64,000 nucleotides of DNA, taken from Eulemur rufifrons. Its lineage: Eukaryota > Chordata > Mammalia > Primates > Lemuridae. Of the stretch, positions 46,745-60,944 are shown in pieces. The notes under the pieces were generated by a model that saw only the letters and a list, made by a program, of their open reading frames with translations, ran no database searches and was not told where the DNA came from. The stretch's first letter is position 1. Every line of letters starts with the position of its first letter. Location of the stretch: assembly GCF_041146395.1 (NCBI RefSeq), contig NC_090997.1:39039501-39103500 (forward strand), given 5' to 3'. Made by a program: the position numbers and the translations under genes.

Positions 46745-47215
46745 AAATCATTTGCATATTAGAATAGACCTTTCAGTCTTCAGGGAGGTTTGCGGCCATT
46801 TTTCATGGAAAAAACCTCAAGCGGAAAATTTAAAGTAGTGCCAATTTATATTGCCCCCGATGACTAGAAGAAGCAAACACAAATCCTTCAACACAAGTCT
46901 CAAAAAATTCAGTACAAAGCCATTTACAATCAATCTCAACGCAAATGAAATCAAGACATGAGAGTAAACAGAAATAAGAAATGGCAGAATTAGACCTTAA
47001 AACTTCAGACACAAATTATCAAAACATTAAGATGATCAAACTCAGACTGTAAAATAATGGTTAATGTGTTTGAAGAAGTAATAGAGAAGCCTGAATATAC
47101 TAACAGAAATGATAAATAGTCTAATTAAAATTTTTTTAAATTTTGGAATACAATATAGATTTAGTAAAGCTGAAGATAAAATTGTTGCATTAGAAGAAAA
47201 ATATGAAAATATTAT
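46745..47215 (+). mobile_element. Possible L1 5' region
   Basis: 'attaagatgatcaaactcag', 'ataatggttaatgtgtttga' and 'agaagtaatagagaagcctg' resemble the 5' region of old L1M elements. All frames are broken. Confidence 0.4.
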
Positions 47216-47219
47216 TTAG

Positions 47220-47690
47220 AACTGCTTTCCTTTGTCCTGTCATTTCCTTACAAAGTTATTGTTCATGGCCGAAGATGCTTGTATAAGCTGGAGTTCCAAG
47301 CTGCCGCTTTGAATTACTCTTTGTTGAGGTTTCTCCTGCATAATATGCACTGCGTGCATTAATAAACCTGTTTGTTTTGCTCTTGTTAACCTGTCTGTTG
47401 TTACTAAGATGGATAGAGGTAAAGTTCTGCCTCCCCTGCAGTTGTCAGTGGCGAGGGAGCCAGCAACACTCTGCATTCATTTGGTCCGGGTGCCAGATCC
47501 ACTGGTGCTCCCACAGCAGCAGGCATGGTGGGGGCAATGCGGGAGCTGGCACTGTCTGTGGGAAAGATCAGGACAACCGGCAGTGCTTATAGATGAGACA
47601 GCAGCCTCAGGAGGCATGGAGTTATCAAGAGCTACCCACGAACCATCCGCTGAAGACCCTGGAGAAGGTGAGTCTGAGTGATTCTGAGGA
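47220..47690 (+). mobile_element. Probable ERV LTR end and leader
   Basis: A polyadenylation-type 'gcattaataaacctgtttg' (47357-47375) followed by 'gctcttgttaacctgtctg' is LTR-like. The GC-rich stretch behind it ends in a donor-like 'ggagaag|gtgagt' (47662-47674), as leaders often do. The overlapping open frames (47377-47592, 47409-47681) show no retroviral domain. The boundaries are provisional. Confidence 0.45.
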
Positions 47691-47729
47691 ACTACATTAA
47701 TTATGTCCAAAACAATTGGATATTCATAT

Positions 47730-48160
47730 GGGAAAATATGACATCTGATCCTATCTCACACTTTTCTTTTTTAAAAAAAAAATCAATTCTAGGTGAAATA
47801 GAGATTCAACCACAAATGGCAAATTTTTACAAGACAATTTAGGATAATATATTTCCCTCCGGAAGAAAAGGATCTCATAAACAGGTCTCCAAAAGTGCAA
47901 ATCACAGAGCAAAGATTTTAAAATTTCATTGAGGGTAAGAATCTATTGTTCATCAAAAGACCTCATAAAGAGATAGAAAGGACAAACTACAAATTTGGAG
48001 GAAATATTTGCTATACATATAACTGATAAAGATATTCAGGATATAACAAAAAGCTTTACAAATCAGTAGGAAAATGACAAGCAATCCAGTAGAAAAATGG
48101 GCAAATGATATGAACAGTATTTCAGAGACCACAAATGGCCTGTGAATGTATTTTAAAATG
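47730..48160 (+). mobile_element. Old L1M, ORF2 end, left half (host of a nested L1)
   Basis: 'gtaagaatctattgttcatc', 'gacaaactacaaatttggag' and 'aaatgatatgaacagtattt' follow the ORF2 end. It breaks at 'aaaatgcccaaac' and resumes at 49325 with 'aaaagtgcccaacatc'. Confidence 0.7.
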
Positions 48161-48164
48161 CCCA

Positions 48165-49322
48165 AACTTAATATCTAGAATCAATTAATGTAATATGCCA
48201 CCAAATAAAAAAAGGACAAAAATCACATGATCATCTTAATAAACACAGAAAAGGCATTTGACAAAATTCAACCCCCTTCATGATGAAAATTCTCAATAAA
48301 CTAGAAGGAGAAGGGAAATTTCCTCAATCTAATCAAGAGCATCGATAATAAACTCATAGCTTCCATCATACTTAGTAGTAATAGATTGGATGTTTTCCCC
48401 TTAAGGTCAGGAACAAGAAAAGGATGCCTGTTCTTGTCACTTTTATTCAACATTGTACTGGATGTTCTAGCCAAGGCAAGTAGGCAAGAAAATAAAATAA
48501 AATGCATGCAGGTGGGAAAAGAATAAGTAAAACATCTCTATTTGTACAGGAAATAATTTTGCACTTATAAAAGCCTAAGAATTTCACTAAAGAACTATTA
48601 GAATTTATAAACAAGTTCACATGTAGATAAAATCCTAAGGATTTCACTAAAAAACTATTAGAATTTATAAACAAGTTCACATTGTAGGATACAATATTGA
48701 TACACAAAAATCAATTTTATCTATATACCATAGCAGTAAACAGAATATGAAATTAAGAAAACAGTTTCATTTACCATAGCATCAAAAAATACTTAAGAAT
48801 AAATTGATAGAAGTACACAATTTATACTCTGATAGTTACAAAATCTTATTGAAAGATATTAGAAAATATCTGAATAAATGAAAAGACAGGCCGGGCACGG
48901 TGGCTCATGCCTGTAATCCTAGCACTCTGGGAGGCCGAGGCAGGAGGATCGTTTGAGCTCAGGAGTTTGAGACCAGCCAGAGCAAGAGCGAGACCCCGTC
49001 TCTACTAAAAAACTAGAAAGAAATTAGCTGGACAACTAAAAATACATAGAAAAAATTAGCCGGGTGTGGTGGCGCATGCCTGTAGTCCCAGCTACTCAGG
49101 AGGCTGAGGCAGGAGGATTGCTTGAGCCCAGGAGTTTGAGGTTGCTGTGAGCTAGCCTGACACCACAGCACTCTACCCCGGGCAACAGAGTGAGACTCTG
49201 TCGCAAAAAAAAAAAAAAGTAAAAACCATTTAATTGTACACTTTAAATGAGTGAATTGTAAGGTATATGTATTATACCTTATACACATCAGTGAAATCGT
49301 TATAAAATAATAAAAAATTTAA
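48165..49322 (+). mobile_element. Younger L1 nested in L1M, internally deleted
   Basis: 48175-48880 is the reverse transcriptase region ('cacagaaaaggcatttgaca', 'caggaacaagaaaaggatg'). 49225-49320 is the L1 3' terminus ('attgtacactttaaatgagt' to 'ataaaataataaaaaa'). The middle is absent and an Alu sits at the junction. A 60-bp tandem duplication lies at 48574-48680. It carries no open frame. Confidence 0.75.
48889..49218 (+). mobile_element. Alu SINE at the L1 deletion junction
   Basis: This is a full-length Alu starting GGCCGGGCACGG with a 14-nt A-tail. The left flank (AATGAAAAGACA) and right flank (GTAAAAACCATT) do not form a target duplication, unlike the other young Alus here. Confidence 0.92.
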
Positions 49323-49324
49323 AA

Positions 49325-49800
49325 GTGCCCAACATCATTCAATTAAATGAATGCAAATTAAAACCACAAAGATATAGCATTTTACTGCAGACGGGTGGGG
49401 ACAATTAAAATTCTGGAAAATACCAAGTGTTGGTATGATTTCAGGCAATGAGAACTGTCATCCACTTCTTAGGGAAGTACAAATTAGAAGCACCATTTGA
49501 AAAACACTTTGCCAATAATAACTTTGCATACCCTGTGACCTAGCAAATCCCCCCTTCCTTTTTTAAAAGAGATGGAAGGGGTCTTGCTATGTTGCCCAGG
49601 CTGGTTCTGAACTCCTGGGCTCAAGTGATCCTCCTGCCTCAGCCTCCTAAATAGCTGAGATTATAGGCACATCCCACCATACCTGGTATCAAATCCCCTT
49701 TCTTGCACTAAATACCAGGAGACATATGTAATGATGCTTATGGCCACTCTTTTCATAACCGCAAAAGACTGAACACAACCCAAATGTCCACCAGCTGTGG
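49325..49800 (+). mobile_element. Old L1M, right half, with Alu monomer
   Basis: 'gtgcccaacatcattcaatt', 'taccaagtgttggtatgatt' and 'caacccaaatgtccaccagc' continue the L1M cut at 48160. An antisense Alu monomer is inserted at 49558-49690. Confidence 0.7.
49558..49690 (-). mobile_element. Free Alu monomer, antisense
   Basis: A single 7SL-derived unit reads in reverse: 'gtcttgctatgttgcccagg' to 'ggcacatcccaccatacctgg'. The target copy is 'caaatcccc', seen on both sides (49544-49552 and 49690-49698). Confidence 0.8.
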
Positions 49801-50873
49801 AAAGGATTCAGTTGGCTGGGACAGGGTAGGCACCTTATTGATTGCCCCATCAAAATCACTCACAGTAGGGGAGAGGACATTTTGTAAATAAAAATTGGGT
49901 GCTATTAAGAAAGGGGAATGGCCAAAAACAACTGCCACCACCACAAAACACATACCCTCTAAACACCAGTTTTTTTTTTGTTTTTACCCAGTTGGTTCAG
50001 AACCCACAGTCTTTATGGGTATGATTACCTAACTCCCTTAAACTTCTAAAAAGCAATGCACCTTATTATTAGCCTAGCCATAAGCCCAGAGTCACGGAAA
50101 GAAAGTGAGGGTAGAGAAAATGGGGGCTTGGCAAACCGAATGTTTCCCGGGGTACAGCACAGTACTGTGGGGTGAAGGACACTCTACCTTTCGCTGTGCA
50201 TGAGCAAAAGTAACAGTAGGCAGAAGGCAGATCAGTCTGGCTACATCCCCCTGCCCCAGAGAATCAAGAACAGGAAGAGAGGAAGCCACTGGACCCTCCA
50301 TTATCCACATGAACCAGTCCTCCTGTCTCCACCCCCTCACCCAGGGCCTGAGAGAAAACCAGACGGATTCTCCTTATTATCATTCCTGTCCCCTTAGGCA
50401 TAGAAAGTAGAAACTGTCTATCTTCCTTACTGCTGAGAAAAGCACTTTCTTCTTTCATCGCAAGTAGGTTCCCAGCTTCTCTCGGCACTAAATCATTTAT
50501 TTTCTAAGTGTGACATTTACCCAGTTGCCCTATCTATTAATAAACCCTCATTGCCACCCCATCTTCCCAGGTGACATTGATGTCATTGATTTGTGCCCTC
50601 ACTATAGCTTCCTCTTCTGGCCATAATACTTAAAATCTCTCAGGAGTCTCTCCTAAAGCTCTCTCTCCTCCCCCACCATCAACTGTAAACAAATCTCAGT
50701 GTCAGTTGAAGGATTGCATGTCCTGAATCTGCAAACCAGGATCATCTGGCAACGCTGTTTACCTAACGTAGTAAAACCCATGAATCATGATTTTTATCCA
50801 AGTATTTTTTCCTTGTACAAAGGCATCAGGGAACTCTGCAGGCCACACAGAGAAGGGGTTTTAAGTGGGTCTG
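49801..50873. other. No gene recognised; GC-balanced stretch
   Basis: About 1 kb without a named repeat. Open frames on both strands (50092-50340 minus, 50264-50488 minus, 50200-50397 plus) overlap and have no domain. It might be decayed ERV or unique DNA. Confidence 0.35.
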
Positions 50874-50880
50874 CAAGAAT

Positions 50881-51222
<342 letters not shown>

Positions 51223-51230
51223 CAAGAATT

Positions 51231-51577
51231 TTTTTTTTTTATAATGTAATAAAGTAATACTTGAACAATTCAACTGGATTTTACTCTTTAAAACAAAGCT
51301 TAACCTTTCACTGATAAATGTGATTGGTTTTAAATATATAATGCTTACTTATTCTCACATAATACCCTATAACGTAGCTGAAGAGTAAAAAAGCTCTTTC
51401 AATTTTCTACTACTTGAAGTTTCTTTGGTCACTATTTACGTCAATAGTTAACAGAGTTAACCTTTCATGGTACACACATCATTCTTTCTGGGGGATTCCT
51501 AAAAATTCAATTTTTACTGTGAAGAATATTTACTTACTAAAAATTTAAAATTTTTTTTAATTTTTAAAAAATTTATT
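51231..51577. other. AT-rich DNA, no gene
   Basis: No features were recognised. Confidence 0.4.
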
Positions 51578-52154
<577 letters not shown>

Positions 52155-52430
52155 AAACATTCATTCATTTGAGAAGCATTTATTTCACACTTACAATGAG
52201 CCAAACTGAGCATAAGAAAGATACTGAGAATACAATATTACATATTTCAAAACTGGTCTCTTCCCTCATAGACCATAGTAGAGACTATTGGGAGAGACAG
52301 AGAATAAACAAGTAATCAAAACAAATATAAGTTTCAATTGAAGAAGTATACAGAGAACTAGGAGAATAACCAAGATTCAGGAAGGCCTCCCTAAGGAGCT
52401 GACATTCAAAAACCAAGAGATAAAAGATAG
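52155..52430 (-). mobile_element. L2 LINE, antisense
   Basis: 'ttcattcatttgagaagcat', 'acttacaatgagccaaact', 'gagacagagaataaacaag' and 'ggaaggcctccctaaggag' form the reverse L2 order. Confidence 0.7.
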
Positions 52431-54120
52431 TTTCTGTACATAGATAAGATTTAGGAGAGAACAAAACTTTGGAAGCACTCCTATTGAAGATTTGATTTTG
52501 AGGGGCAGAAACCCCAAGTGTGCTTATCAGATGTCTTGCTTAATAATGTTGCAGAGAGGCAAATTAGAATATAGGCTCCAGATTTGTAATAAGTATGCCT
52601 AAGTATGAGGCCCTTGAGATAGAGCATCAAGGAAAGCATTTAATGTGGGAGTGGCTACAAATAAGATGTACCTAAAGAAGTAGCAGAATATGTTCCAGGA
52701 GTCCTCAACAGTACATGCCTACCTACTTGGGCTTATGTTATTTTGCCTTACCTCAAAGGTTAAGGAAAATGGTCCCACTTGGGTAACTTTGGGTCTTATA
52801 ATTGCCTCATATCTCCCATTTAAATAAAAGAGAGACAAGTAAGAAATGCAGTTTTATGATGAAAACAGTTCATTCAGACTCAGTTAAGGTTTGAATAATT
52901 TAGAGATTAAAAACCCAGAAGAAAGTTATCTGAAATGTCTTTGTTCTATTTTAGTCTTCTGGGAGAGAGTGGTCAGTGGGGAGATTGCAAGGGGAGAGGC
53001 AGAAAGGGGGGAAGAAATGAGAGAAAGAGAGGAGAAGCGGGGGAGAGTGAGAGTGTGCCTCTGTTTAAAAGAAATATGATGTTGAAAAAAACTGACAAGC
53101 AGAAAACAAGCCTAAGTGCTGTTGCTATGGAAACACTGTACCATCTGTGTTCTTGCTTACCCTACACCAAAGGGTTATATAATCTAATAACCAGTTAAAT
53201 ATTAAAATGGACTTTACAATAACCAGTTATTTTTATTATTTTTAAAAGAGCGACTGTACATCAAAATGAAACACTGCACAATTCCTCTTTATGTTTAATA
53301 TCTACTTCCAGAGATGCTCCCTAGAATGCAAGTACAATTTCCCTGGAGGGCATCAAGAAATATCTGAAGAACTGCAGTGGCCCTAATTTTCAATCCTTGA
53401 GAGGCTATTGTTTTTATTTAGTTTATAATTAGGCAATGTCATAGCACTTGATATACTTACGTGCTTCCATTTGCAATTGATTTACAATTAAACCAAAGAT
53501 CAGCTAAAACACAAGAACTGTCTTCTACAAGGACTCTCCATTGACCAAAAATTAATCCAATTTTTCCCAAATGTAGGAGTTTGTAAAGAATACATTCTCC
53601 CTAGCACAGAGAAGATGATATTCTAAATCTCCATCATTCCCTAGTAACAGAACTTTCTTGTACAAGTTCTTAGGAACTGTGATAAGAATTGTGGTGTCAC
53701 AACTGGCAGAAAAATCAGCCCTGAGCCCACCTACCTGTGGCTCATAACATGGTATATTAGATAAATACAACTATGGCAAGCTAGAACTGCACCAGTGTTG
53801 GGTTTGCCAGAGTTTCAGCCCCAGACCACTTCTTAATCCCTCTAGAAAAGGTACTGTTATGGTTCCTGGATTGCCAATCATTCCTAAATCAGTATTTCCA
53901 GCCCGCAGCTCTTCTCTGTAGATATCCTGCAGGGACCCAAAATCCACATGTCCAAACACTGATTCAACTTTTCCACATCCTAGTCCATGTTTTGCTTTCC
54001 CTGTCCCAGTTAATGTCCAATCTAGAAAAGTTCAAAGCTACCTTCAACTTTCTCACCTCCGAACACTTAGCCATGTAGCTTTCTCACATTAGCCTGGGTT
54101 TTCCTCGTCGTCAACTGAGT
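52431..54120. other. Repeat-poor stretch with a GA-rich tract
   Basis: No gene was recognised. A polypurine tract occupies about 52966-53050. Frames at 52891-53079 and 52935-53198 run through it and are low-complexity artefacts. Confidence 0.4.
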
Positions 54121-54124
54121 ACCT

Positions 54125-54215
54125 TTCTTCCCAAGTCTGTGGTAAAGGTTAAGTGAGACAGTTTGCGGACAGTGCTCAGAACAGTGCCTGGCAATAGGAG
54201 ACACTCAGGGAATGT
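54125..54215 (+). mobile_element. MIR SINE, 3' half
   Basis: 'ggttaagtgagacag', 'cagtgctcagaacagtgcct' and 'gcaataggagacactcaggg' follow the MIR 3' end. Confidence 0.65.
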
Positions 54216-54619
54216 GGTGGTTTCCTGATCATCCTTCGCTGGAAGACTGTGTGGGCTCCTAATCCATCTTCCGGAGGGCAGTTCCTCCCCATTGTTTCCC
54301 ATGGTTACTCTGCTCCCTTCAGGGCCCCGGTTGCAAACGGTCTGTAAGCTTTTGTCTGTAGCAGTTTTCCTGTCCTTGCCTCAACATTGTGTGTTGAGTG
54401 AGTGGGAGCAGGTGTTCAGAAGGCACACCTGAGCAGCTGCACACAGGAACACAAGGAGCTTCGCCCCTCCACGTTTGCAGCCGATCGAGAGGACTAGACC
54501 TTGGACTTGGAGCAGATGCCGTAACAGGATGCATCACGGAAGTGGTGATTAGCATAGTTAGCATGTGGGAGGAATGTGAATTATTTTAGGTAGGAGGTGG
54601 AATGCAGTAGGTGGTTTCC
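54216..54619. other. GC-richer single-copy DNA
   Basis: Overlapping frames 54319-54564 (minus) and 54398-54589 (plus) have no known domain. No splice-flanked open segment was convincing. Confidence 0.35.
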
Positions 54620-55065
54620 AAAAATGGCTGCATCAATATCTCCCATCCCACAAGCCTTTCTCAATGTGACCTTGCCACTTCTCTCTTTAAGAGTTGGAGT
54701 GTACTTTCTCTCCCCTAGCATCTGGGCTGGCTTCTCTGCTTGCTTTGACCAATAAAATGTGGCAGAAGTGACCCAGGTCTTATAGCTTTTCTTTAAAGGT
54801 TTTAAAGCTCCGTTGTTTTCACACTCTTGAAATGCTCCAAGAATGCTGCCTTGACACTACCATATTGTAAGAAAGCCCAGGCTGGCTACGTGGGGTGACC
54901 ACACGCGGTAAGATCAATGTGCCCTGACGGTGACCGACAGCTCCCGCTGAGCCCCGCCTCCAGCCAGTCTGCCTCAGGGGTGCAGCCACACAAGTGATGT
55001 CGGAAGAGATGAACAAAAGAATCACCCAGGCAACCCACACAATTGTGAGAAATAATAAATTATTG
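54620..55065 (+). mobile_element. MaLR LTR, MLT1 type
   Basis: 'gaccaataaaatgtggcaga', 'agtgacccaggtcttatag', 'gaaagcccaggctggctac', 'gaatcacccaggcaaccc' and 'gtgagaaataataaattatt' give the MLT1 order in sense orientation. Confidence 0.8.
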
Positions 55066-55717
55066 AACTATTAATCATATAGTTTCATAACCTGCTTCCA
55101 ATCTTCCATTACAGTTTCCTACTCTCTCCTCTTGAAGTTGCATCAGGACCTATTTAGACAAATATTAAGAAGATCAAAACTTTCTTCACAGAGTATTTCC
55201 AAAAGCATCTTGAGTTTTTAAAGTGTGGTAAATCTATAATATTCATGGTAATTTTTAAAACATGGAGAATTAATTCAATGAATACCTAGATTAAATTTTT
55301 TAAGTGACAATATGAAATCTGTAGCATGGGGATCTAAGCAGTTGAACAAGCACTTTTATTATCAATTGACTGCTGGTGCAGTATTCAACATGTGAGAGTC
55401 AAAATGTGAGTCTTGCAAAGAAAACTTTGAACATGTGTCGTTGCTTTAGCCACTTTGATTAAACACATTCGAAAGAGAAATTATTCCTGCTGAGCACATT
55501 AGGAAACAAAAACAAGAGACTGGAGGCATTATGGCAGAGTTAGTCACCAGGAAGCAAATTTCATCTGGAAGTTAAATCTTGGTGGAAAATCTTACTTTGG
55601 CATTACTTATTTCTTCCTGGACATTTGATTGTCAATTATATTTTAACCCCCAGTGAAAAGAATGCAGAGGCTCCTAATTTAAAATGATAATATAATGAAA
55701 TTTTGTAGTACTGTTAG
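55066..55717. other. No gene or repeat recognised
   Basis: This is AT-rich DNA without named features. Confidence 0.4.
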
Positions 55718-55722
55718 ATTGG

Positions 55723-56513
<791 letters not shown>

Positions 56514-56518
56514 ATTGG

Positions 56519-58460
56519 TCTTCCAAACATGGCCTTGCAAGATACCAAAGGGCAGAGGAGGCCTTTCCAGAGGTGGGAGATGGTCAGGTAGAGCGGCCAT
56601 CTGAGGAAGTGCTCACAAACCTCCTGGTGTCCTATTAATCACAGGTGGGGACTGCAAAGCATCCTTTCTGCTGACGGAAAGAACAAGTCCGCCCTGCTTA
56701 GATCTCTGTGTACTTCCGGAGTCTTGGGACAATCCTTACATGAGATTTTTAGGTTTTGGGTGGTGGGGCATGCATTTTGTGTTTTCCTAACTCTTACTTA
56801 TATACACACCTATAGCTACCTTCTTTTGTATTCTCCCATCTCTGAAAATGTATTTTCTTCATGTTGGGAGTTAGATACCCTTCCTAGAAGAAGGGTATCA
56901 CTATGTTAATCCTACTATGCTGAGCATTGCTGGGTAGTGACAACTGGGACTGACACAGGTACCTCATAGAAAAACAGTCTGGCCCTTGGTGCCTCGCTGA
57001 CTGGCTGGCAGACCCTTTGCTTTTTGGCTAAAATGTCACAGGTTACTGTATCAAGGAAATTTGATCTTTGGCTTTTTAGAAATCAGAAACCCACATTCCT
57101 CCTTCCTTTTACTCAATACTATATTTTTCATCACGTAAGCAAAGGACAATTTTCTTTTTCGATGACTTTATATAAATTAAAAACTTCTGTCATTTATTTA
57201 CACATTAAAATCTGGATGGAAAGTTCTGCTAATAATATACATCGTATGAGTAATGCTCTTACCTACAAATGCATTCTTTTTCTTTAAGAAAACTATTTTG
57301 GTTTTCGACTCATTTTCAGAATTAAACTTTGGGCTCCAGTTTTGATGTAGACGTAAACATCTTTTTCCTGGTTGTTTAAAAGGAAAACAGACATGGCTTC
57401 TTTATTAGAATAGAAACAAATACTCCTCTGAATGCATTTTTAGAATTCTTCAGACTTTTAAAGGACTTCACTGCTGACTTTACTACTCCATCCTTCTTTC
57501 CCCTCAGCAATGGTTTTTTAAGAATGTAAATAACCTGTTTCACAACATACCCTTTCGCCCACAGGCCTTGGTTGCTTCCAGACTCATTGTGATCTCAGTG
57601 GCTACAGCTTGGTTCAGCTGGTCTTACAGTTTTCTGTAATTTGGAGCTTCCTATCTTCTACTGATTCCCTGTAGCTTCAAAACTACAGCCTTGCAATAGA
57701 GCACGAATGAATAAGAACACCAGCAGTCTGATGGACAGATCCAGGCATGGAAAGCAGAGCACTGGACAATTAGGCTGAAAATGCACAACTGGGCAAACCA
57801 CACACGCTGAGCTCCCACTGTACCAGGCAGGAGGCAGAATTCCAGGCTCTTGTTATTTCTTTTTCTCCTATCTTTATTATTCCCATCTCCCTTCCTTCTT
57901 TAAACCCACACTACTATTGAGTCCTTACCCCACAGATCTATGGCCTTGCGAGATGTTCCAGCCTTTCTTCAATTCTTCCCTTCTATTATACCCGTCCTAA
58001 CCCTATGGGGACAGCTGCACCCACTGCAGATGCATTGCACCTTGGGCTTTTCTTCAAATGCGAAGAACAGAAGTGGCAGGGGAGGCCTCCCTGGCCTTCT
58101 AGGCGGACAATCCTCACCAGCACCTGGACCAACATGTACCAGGATCATCCCTTCCTTACCTCTGGCTCTTTTAGTCTCTAGATTACTATCTGATTGTTCA
58201 TGTATGAGACTTTTTTCCACAGTCTACGTTCAGCATTAGCTTCTTATTGACAGAAAACATTTACCCCCTCTGTTGCCCAAAGGACTTGGCACATGGTAAC
58301 TGTTCCAAGAAATTCTGACTTAATAGGATCCAGAGTTTCCTACAAAAAGATTACATTTCAAACTGAGGGCAGCAACATGGGGTGTTATGACAACAGTGTT
58401 ATAGAGATTCCTAGAATGTCTCAGCAGTTATTATTCAGAAGAAAACATCTGACATATAAA
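56519..58460. other. Repeat-poor stretch, no gene recognised
   Basis: Nearly 2 kb without a named repeat. A 10-bp perfect hairpin lies at 56874-56899. Frames 57940-58239 (plus) and 57969-58220 (minus) overlap and have no domain. Confidence 0.4.
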
Positions 58461-58463
58461 ATC

Positions 58464-58491
58464 TTGTGTGTGTGTATGTGTGTGTGTGTGT
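58464..58491. repeat. (TG)n microsatellite
   Basis: About 13 TG units with one TA interruption. Confidence 0.9.
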
Positions 58492-58496
58492 CAGAA

Positions 58497-58680
58497 TTCA
58501 ACCTGGGATGCTGGCTTCCCATCCTAGCTATAGATCAGAACCGCCTGGAATACTCGTGGGAACTACAGATGTCCCACCCTGCTCCATTCCCCTCACGACC
58601 AATTTGATTCATTAGATATAGGATGCAGTTGGCAACTCTGCATTTAAATTGCCCAGGTGATGATCTCATGCCTAGCAGGA
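58497..58680. mobile_element. MER5-like hAT fossil
   Basis: 'agctatagatcagaaccgcc' and 'gcatttaaattgcccaggtg' followed by 'atgatctcatgcc' resemble the MER5 blocks 'gcatcagaatcacctgg' and 'aacaagttcccaggtgatg'. It is strongly diverged. Confidence 0.5.
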
Positions 58681-60640
58681 GCACGATGGGCACACTGCCC
58701 CAGAGGGTGCTGAAAGGCAGAGCCCTGTATTCAGAATGTGGTGAGACTAATTCTTTCACATGTTGCAAAATTGCTGGGGAGGTCAAGGGTGTAGCGCTCC
58801 GTGGTCTTACCACTCTGCTTCCTATCAGAACTGGAACTAAGAGGGGTGAAGATTCAAGTTGATTGTTTACACTAAACATACATTGACCGTTGGAGCTAGA
58901 AGTGCTTCCTCATTGGTAAGCAACACAATTTTCCCTTGTGTGATAAGCTCCTTTTCTATTCATGACATTAGACATTGGGATATATATTTGAGGCTGATAT
59001 GCTGATAGTCAAAGAAATTAGGTAGTGTAGGCTACAAAATGAAAGTCTTTTTAATGGGAACATGCATGTAAAAGGGAAGGAAGATCATACCACTTGAAAA
59101 ATCTCTGTTTGCCTAGTGAGGACATTGTTTACATACATGCAGCCAAGTTTGACTAGAAAAGGAGGAACGACCATACCCAATACTGGCTTTGATCCAAAAA
59201 TGTGCCCTGCCTTTCCAAACTCAAGGTCTCGACCTGCACCAGCCCTGCCCTCTCCCTCACTAACAGGGGGCTCTCCTAATTAGAGGAGTGTCTTTCTTTT
59301 ATTCCTCAGTCCCACAGCTTGGTTAAGTCAACAGAATCATCTGAGTTGGCACAATCTTTTTTCTATGCAATTATTAATAGTTCATTCATACACAGTTGAT
59401 CCAATAGCCATATTGATCCAAGAAGTCACATAGCTATATTCCCATTAGCTGTCAGGATTCCAAAAGACTGAATCAGTCATGTCACAGCCTAGTTGCCTTT
59501 ATTATGAAGAAGGTCATATTTTCCACTAATGCAGCAAATATGCTTGTGGACACAGAGTTAGAAGAGGCTGGCTAAAAGCTTATCCATTTATCTGACTAAA
59601 GAAGGCAGGCCATCCAAGTCTCATTTCTCATGTATCCCAGAAAATAGAATTATTATTGCATTTCTGCACATGGAAGGCATATTTCCAATGTCAAATTAGA
59701 AAATTTTAGAAATCTCATTATTCAACCTGCTATAGTTTTAGAGATATGCTGCCTGAGATAATGCCTGCTTTTCCACACACTGACTTTACATTTGCTTCCT
59801 TAAAGATTGTAAGACATTTAGCTGACATTCTTATCTGAAGTAAAGAAAGGTACAATATGACTATCCTTTTTGATAGTCATGAAAGATTCCAAAGAGGCAA
59901 ATTGGGAGAATGAAATAGAAACCAGGCTCAAAGTTGCCACTAATTAGTTATATAACATTGCATAGTCAAATCATTGAACTCACTTTTCTTAATCATACAT
60001 TTTTTCATTTAACATATATTTCTTGAATTATGTGCAAATGTTTAGAGCCAAAAGAGTCTCACAAATAAAGTGCTTCAGGAGTTCATGCTTTCGGCTTGGA
60101 AAGACAGAGAAGTTCTCATGCCCTTGAAGCCAACGAGGAAGCTGCGCCCTGTGCCTGCCTTATGCACAATGAGGCCTGCTCTTATCTTCCTAAATGCTCA
60201 CAGCAGTTCATAAGTCACGAACATGATGAGTATGGCCCTTTCTTACAGAAACAGATGCTTCTCATTATTCTTATTAACTACATTAAAATAAATCACTGTA
60301 GAGTTCAGAGAGGATGGAATCAAAAGGCTTGGACTTAATTTCATGCAAGACAAGTCGCTCCAAAAACTAACTTGGAATGGTATTCCTGACATTCACATTT
60401 AGGATCAAGTTATACCTGATGCTCTGGCTCTGGCCTCTCCTCTCTGGCTTTAGGGCAGGTTGAACATTTTTCTCACTATTTGTGGTCAGTCCCATGGCTT
60501 AGATCTCATGTCCTGTCTGCACAGACCTGTTCTTGTCCTGCCTTCTGCACCAGGTCTGACAGAAAGAGTCCTGGGCCTGGGAGATAGGAGACAGAGCCAT
60601 TTGTGGCACATAGTAGGCACTCAAGTCAAAGTTCAGTAAT
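58681..60640. other. Repeat-poor stretch, no gene recognised
   Basis: No coding frame has a recognisable domain. A faint MIR-like block ('gccactaattagttatataa') occurs near 59935-59990. Confidence 0.4.
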
Positions 60641-60649
60641 TGAATTGAG

Positions 60650-60800
60650 CCTGTGTTCTAGTCTTGGATTTAAACCTAACTAGATGATGTGTCCTTTGGG
60701 CAAGTGGGATAATATTCTAAACCTAAGTTTCCCTACTTGTAAAAGTAGGAGAGTTAGACTAGGTCACTTTGACTGACCCTTTTGGCTCTAAAATTCTATG
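60650..60800 (+). mobile_element. MIR-type SINE
   Basis: 'gtcttggatttaaacctaac', 'tttgggcaagtgg', 'aagtttccctacttgtaaaa' and 'gctctaaaattctatgattt' form a MIR-family order. Confidence 0.7.
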
Positions 60801-60944
60801 ATTTTACTATTTTATATCTTAGCTTTACCCTCAACTTGGATCCATAGTCTAATCTTTCTAATATCCCCTGAACTGCTCCATAAAAGGGTACTAGGTAATC
60901 TCTCTGAGTGTTTTTGTTCTCATCATAAAACTGGACAACAATAC

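Noticed and set aside
47377..47681. Two overlapping plus-strand frames in GC-rich DNA
   Set aside because: They follow an LTR-like polyadenylation signal and look like ERV leader. No retroviral protein motif is present.
57940..58239. 99-codon plus-strand frame with an overlapping minus-strand frame
   Set aside because: Both strands are open, no domain is visible, and no splice sites or promoter support it.
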